Shown piece by piece: positions 7,513 to 9,615 of a DNA stretch of 9,615 nt; positions within the stretch are counted from its first letter, which is position 1, and the number at the start of each line of letters is the position of its first letter. The position numbers were made by a program, and so were the translations under genes. Source of the stretch: Clostridiales bacterium (GTDB lineage Bacteria > Bacillota > Clostridia > Lachnospirales > Lachnospiraceae). The notes below the pieces were generated by a model. The model did no database searches and was not told where the DNA came from. It worked only from the letters and a program-made list of their open reading frames with translations. Where the stretch lies: contig JAJBVF010000381.1 in assembly GCA_020859965.1 (NCBI GenBank), forward strand, positions 1 to 9,615, written 5' to 3'.

Positions 7513-8082
7513 ATGGACAGAAGAAAAGCAGAAGCTGCGATCGAAGCGATCCTTTTTGCAACTGGGGATGCGGTAGAGATCACAAAGCTTGCGGCTGCGA
7601 TTTTACAGGATACGGAGACTACAAGAAAGTTGCTGCTGCATATGAAAGATCAGTACAATGCACAGGAGCGCGGGATTGAACTGACAGAACTGGATGGCTC
7701 ATGGCAGCTTTGTACGAAAAAAGAATATTACGAATACCTGATCCGTATCACAAAACAGCCGCGCAGGATCGTGCTTACAGACGTTGTGATGGAGACGCTT
7801 TCTATTATCGCATACAAGCAGCCGGTGACGAAGCTGGAAATTGAAAAAATACGCGGTGTAAAGAGTGACCATGCGGTCAACCGGCTGGTGGAATACAATC
7901 TGATTAAAGAAATGGGGCGCCTGGATGCTCCTGGCCGGCCAATCCTGTTTGGCACGACAGAGGAGTTTCTGCGGCATTTTGGACTTCATTCGCTGGAAGA
8001 TCTGCCGGAGATCGATACGGTTCAGATGGAAGATTTTAAGGCAGAAGCTGAAGAAGAAATTGAGGAAAAGGTAGATGTATAG
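7513..8082 (+). CDS. scpB: segregation and condensation protein B
   Basis: Partner of ScpA in the bacterial condensin; a dimer of ScpB binds the central part of ScpA. The 189 residues begin with the family pattern RRKAEAAIEAILFATGDAVE. Two winged-helix domains follow, at about 1-75 and 85-160. The second holds the characteristic LSIIAYKQPVTKLEIEKIRG and the segment LDAPGRPILFGTTEEFLRHFGL. The C terminus is a strongly acidic tail (EAEEEIEEKVDV), common in the family. The ATG at 7513 has GGAG at 7499-7502, 10 bases away. It is the third gene of the operon starting at 5869. Its stop at 8080-8082 lies directly before a candidate sporulation promoter (8088-8118). Confidence 0.96.
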   Translation: MDRRKAEAAIEAILFATGDAVEITKLAAAILQDTETTRKLLLHMKDQYNAQERGIELTELDGSWQLCTKKEYYEYLIRITKQPRRIVLTDVVMETLSIIAYKQPVTKLEIEKIRGVKSDHAVNRLVEYNLIKEMGRLDAPGRPILFGTTEEFLRHFGLHSLEDLPEIDTVQMEDFKAEAEEEIEEKVDV

Positions 8083-8087
8083 GGAGA

Positions 8088-8118
8088 GGCATGTTCATAC
8101 CTGGATTTGCATAAGATA
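8088..8118 (+). promoter_or_regulatory. candidate sigma-E promoter of the spoIIM-like gene
   Basis: GGCATGTT (8088-8095) matches the sigma-E -35 consensus GKCATATT at seven of eight positions. A 14-base spacer leads to CATAAGAT (8110-8117), six of eight for CATACANT. It has the same CATGTT box, spacer length and CATANNNTA -10 as the element at 4459-4489. Predicted start is near 8124, which falls between the TTG at 8107 and the ATG at 8149 and so favours the ATG. Confidence 0.5.
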
Positions 8119-8133
8119 GGTCGAGTAGTTATT

Positions 8134-8139
8134 GTGGAG
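8134..8139 (+). promoter_or_regulatory. ribosome binding site fixing the spoIIM-like start
   Basis: GTGGAG, with GGAG at 8136-8139, is 9 bases before the ATG at 8149, a normal spacing. The alternative TTG start at 8107 has its purine-rich region (8081-8089) 17 or more bases away and would precede the predicted transcript start. Confidence 0.6.
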
Positions 8140-8148
8140 CAGTTTTTT

Positions 8149-8727
8149 ATGAATCATCTGGATCAACGGATTTTTCCTGTGCTTCTGTTCCTTGCTTTCG
8201 GCCTGTTGACGGGCTGTGCACTTCCGGAGCTGCTGAAAATGCATACCGCCGGGCTCTCGAGTATGTACGGATTTCAGATTTTTGAAAGAAGCAACCAGGA
8301 TGGCTGGGATCTTTTGTGTTATGTGGTTTCTGTCCGCTTGCGGACCTTGTTGCTTTTATGGCTGAGCAGTTTTACAACAATCGGCATTCTGTTCCATCTG
8401 GGCTATTTATGGTGGCTCCTTGCTTCCGGAGCTATGCTCCTGTCCCTGTTTGGACTTCGGAATGGAGTGCAGGGGATTCTTCTGTTTTTCTGCTGTATTT
8501 TTCCGCAGTGGTTTCTGTATGGAATCGTCTGGAAAAAAGAAATTACTGTCTGGATCCGAAGGGTACAAAGATTTCGGGGAGCTGCGGAAACGATGCCGGC
8601 CGCGCTCTGGAAGATACGTTTGGAGGATATCGGAGAACTTGCCGGGATGGGTGTTACCTGTCTTGCCGGCTGTGCCTGCGAGGCTTTTCTCGGTACATGG
8701 ACCCTGCGGCTGTTTCTGCAGCTGTGA
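8149..8727 (+). CDS. spoIIM: stage II sporulation protein M (SpoIIM-like) membrane protein
   Basis: In B. subtilis SpoIIM is a mother-cell membrane protein that holds SpoIID and SpoIIP together to drive engulfment of the forespore. From the ATG at 8149 this is 192 residues with about five hydrophobic segments: 8-25, 66-83, 84-102, 107-127 and about 165-190, fitting the five-helix SpoIIM/DUF95 layout. The stretches LRTLLLLWLSSFTTIGILF and NGVQGILLFFCCIFPQWFLY resemble, from memory, the conserved TTIGIPF and KGxLLxxxxxFPQ regions of clostridial SpoIIM proteins. The frame stays open to a TTG at 8107 (206 residues), but the ribosome binding site and candidate promoter favour 8149. It lies 66 bases after scpB, a wider gap than within the operon, and has its own sigma-E-like promoter. 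The family call rests on layout and remembered motifs, so it could be another small polytopic membrane protein. Confidence 0.68.
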   Translation: MNHLDQRIFPVLLFLAFGLLTGCALPELLKMHTAGLSSMYGFQIFERSNQDGWDLLCYVVSVRLRTLLLLWLSSFTTIGILFHLGYLWWLLASGAMLLSLFGLRNGVQGILLFFCCIFPQWFLYGIVWKKEITVWIRRVQRFRGAAETMPAALWKIRLEDIGELAGMGVTCLAGCACEAFLGTWTLRLFLQL

Positions 8728-8783
8728 ATCGATGATCCTGTTGTTTATGGTGAATGGTAAGCATTCCTGTTTCACCTGTCCTG

Positions 8784-8813
8784 TTGGATCTGAACAGTAC
8801 ACGTGGGTAAAAT
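8784..8813 (+). promoter_or_regulatory. weak candidate promoter before the CxxC protein gene
   Basis: TTGGAT (8784-8789), an 18-base spacer and TAAAAT (8808-8813) make a plausible but imperfect sigma-A promoter. It falls in the 125-base gap between the spoIIM-like gene and the next start. No terminator is visible there, so read-through is equally possible. Confidence 0.3.
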
Positions 8814-8835
8814 GACAGTTTTCGTGAAGAAATGG

Positions 8836-8841
8836 AAGGAG
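8836..8841 (+). promoter_or_regulatory. ribosome binding site deciding the CxxC protein start
   Basis: AAGGAG is a near-perfect Shine-Dalgarno sequence. It lies 11 bases before the ATG at 8853 (14 before the one at 8856), but inside the frame that would begin at the ATG at 8832. That upstream ATG has no good site of its own, so the shorter protein is preferred. Confidence 0.65.
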
Positions 8842-8852
8842 AATACCAGAAA

Positions 8853-9086
8853 ATGATGTTTTTCGGAAAAAAGAAAACGGCCAGACCGGACTTAAAAAAA
8901 GACACATTTGACCCGGCTATTTATAAGCCTGTGCTGAAATGCAGTATCTGCAATGGGGAGCAGGTGGCAGGCTTTAAAAATCTGCAGACCGGTAAGTTTG
9001 AGGAGGTCATGTATATCCGGCAGGAGAGTGAACTGAAAGACTTTTTGGAGAAATATGGACTTGAGCGGATAGAGAAGGAGTATTAA
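8853..9086 (+). CDS. small conserved CxxC protein of unknown function
   Basis: The protein has 77 residues from the ATG at 8853 (84 if the ATG at 8832 were used). It starts MMFFGKKK with a lysine-rich head, then the core YKPVLKCSICNGEQVAGFKN, which holds a single C30-x-x-C33 pair, and ends with a charged, probably helical tail (ESELKDFLEKYGLERIEKEY). I recall very similar short proteins in Lachnospiraceae genomes that carry the name aspartate dehydrogenase. That name cannot be right for a chain of this size, which has no nucleotide-binding fold. The lone CxxC could be a redox pair or half of a metal site completed by a dimer. It ends 9 bases before the DUF362 gene, so the two are probably cotranscribed. 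Confidence 0.8.
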   Translation: MMFFGKKKTARPDLKKDTFDPAIYKPVLKCSICNGEQVAGFKNLQTGKFEEVMYIRQESELKDFLEKYGLERIEKEY

Positions 9087-9095
9087 GGGGAAATC

Positions 9096-9615
9096 ATGAA
9101 TCGAAATGAAATCTTAAAAATTTATGGGACGGATTACCGCGGGATGACGATCGAACTTTTGAAACGGTCGGGATTGTGCAGCCTCCTTCCGGAAGATGGG
9201 TCCTGCAGAATAGGAATAAAGCCAAATCTGGTGTCGGCGTCTGTCGCTTCCTATGGTGCAACCACGCATCCGGAGATCGTCGCCGGTATTATTGAGTATC
9301 TGCAGAAGCTTGGCTATCGGAATCTGGTAATCGCGGAAGGATCCTGGGTGGGAGATAAGACTTCTGAAGCAGTACGGGTGTGTGGCTATGATCAGCTTGT
9401 GAAGAGGTATGGGGTTGAATTTCTGGATGCACAGAAAGACCGGCCGGTTGAAAAGGATTGCGCAGGTATGAAGCTGAATGTGTGCAGCTGTGTGAATGAT
9501 TTTGACTTTCTGATCAATGTGACGGTGTTGAAGGGACATTGCCAGACCCGGATTCCCTGCGCGCTTAAAAATATGAAAGGGCTGCTTCCAAATAAAGCAA
9601 AACGCCGTTTTCATT
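9096..9615 (+). CDS. DUF362 domain protein, 3' end outside the window
   Basis: An open frame starts at the ATG at 9096 and runs off the right edge with no stop, giving 173 codons. AGGGG at 9086-9090 is a good ribosome binding site 5 bases upstream. The translation reads MNRNEILKIYGTDYRGMTIE and continues with IGIKPNLVS, THPEIVAGIIEYLQKLGYRN, VIAEGSW and FDFLINVTVLKGH. The visible part ends in ALKNMKGLLPNKAKRRFH. KPNLV, the H-P-E-I-V helix, a V-L-K-x-H segment and the L-K-N-x-K-G-L-x-P block are what I recognise as the DUF362 pattern. The function of this family is not established; some members carry ferredoxin-type 4Fe-4S motifs, and none is seen in the visible part. It follows the small CxxC gene by 9 bases. 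Confidence 0.85.
   Translation, partial: MNRNEILKIYGTDYRGMTIELLKRSGLCSLLPEDGSCRIGIKPNLVSASVASYGATTHPEIVAGIIEYLQKLGYRNLVIAEGSWVGDKTSEAVRVCGYDQLVKRYGVEFLDAQKDRPVEKDCAGMKLNVCSCVNDFDFLINVTVLKGHCQTRIPCALKNMKGLLPNKAKRRFH

Noticed and set aside
8091..8114. A 7-codon reading frame (MFIPGFA) after an AGGGAGAGG sequence, before the spoIIM-like gene, possibly a leader peptide.
   Set aside because: Its ATG is part of the CATGTT box of the candidate sigma-E promoter, so a transcript from that promoter would not contain it. It shows no attenuator-like hairpins or runs of one amino acid.
8749..8776. GGTGAA/TTCACC inverted repeat after the spoIIM-like gene as a terminator.
   Set aside because: The stem has six pairs and a 16-base loop, and no T run follows.
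8407..8907. A 166-codon open frame on the - strand covering the spoIIM-like gene and the following gap.
   Set aside because: Its sequence is low-complexity and mirrors a hydrophobic membrane protein frame. It also runs across the start and ribosome binding site of the CxxC gene. Nothing supports expression.
9114..9614. A 166-codon open frame on the - strand at the right edge.
   Set aside because: It lies opposite the DUF362 gene, whose + strand frame has a good ribosome binding site and family motifs. The - strand product shows no recognisable domain.
1..9615. Mobile elements, CRISPR arrays, phage genes, toxin-antitoxin pairs, tRNA or rRNA genes.
   Set aside because: I found no transposase, integrase, regularly spaced repeats or RNA gene signatures. 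All genes lie on one strand in ordinary housekeeping and sporulation families.

Overview
The window carries one chromosomal stretch with every gene on the + strand. The mix of a 58-residue S21, ScpA/ScpB, a sporulation-type D,D-carboxypeptidase and a SpoIIM-like membrane protein, with Gram-positive Shine-Dalgarno sites and moderate GC, points to a spore-forming Firmicute. Lachnospiraceae is my best guess, from remembered protein families rather than any search.

Layout: (1) 1-2357, alanyl-tRNA synthetase missing about its first 93 residues. (2) 2415-2774, a monocistronic rpsU unit with an extended -10 promoter, a leader holding competing complementary segments, a strong ribosome binding site and a clear intrinsic terminator. 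(3) 2856-4391, a cardiolipin synthase with two HKD motifs. (4) 4518-5807, a secreted D-Ala-D-Ala carboxypeptidase, preceded by a good candidate sigma-E (mother-cell sporulation) promoter. (5) 5785-8082, a probable housekeeping operon: metallophosphoesterase, scpA, scpB, with 19-20 base gaps and a vegetative-type promoter overlapping the end of the carboxypeptidase gene. (6) 8149-8727, a SpoIIM-like five-helix membrane protein, preceded by a second sigma-E-like promoter with the same layout as the first. (7) 8853-9615, a 77-residue CxxC protein and, 9 bases later, a DUF362 protein that runs off the right edge.

Most of this is ordinary housekeeping content: translation (alaS, rpsU), membrane lipid synthesis (cls), and chromosome condensation with SMC (scpA, scpB). 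I see no mobile element, CRISPR array, phage gene or defence system, and no tRNA or rRNA gene. The most interesting signal is a pair of near-matching promoter-like elements, G.CATGTT-N14-CATANNNTA, in front of exactly the two genes expected to act in sporulation. It suggests that the carboxypeptidase works on the spore cortex (DacB-like) and that spoIIM is switched on separately from the scpAB operon it sits behind. The second most interesting signal is the rpsU leader. No gap between genes exceeds 300 bases.
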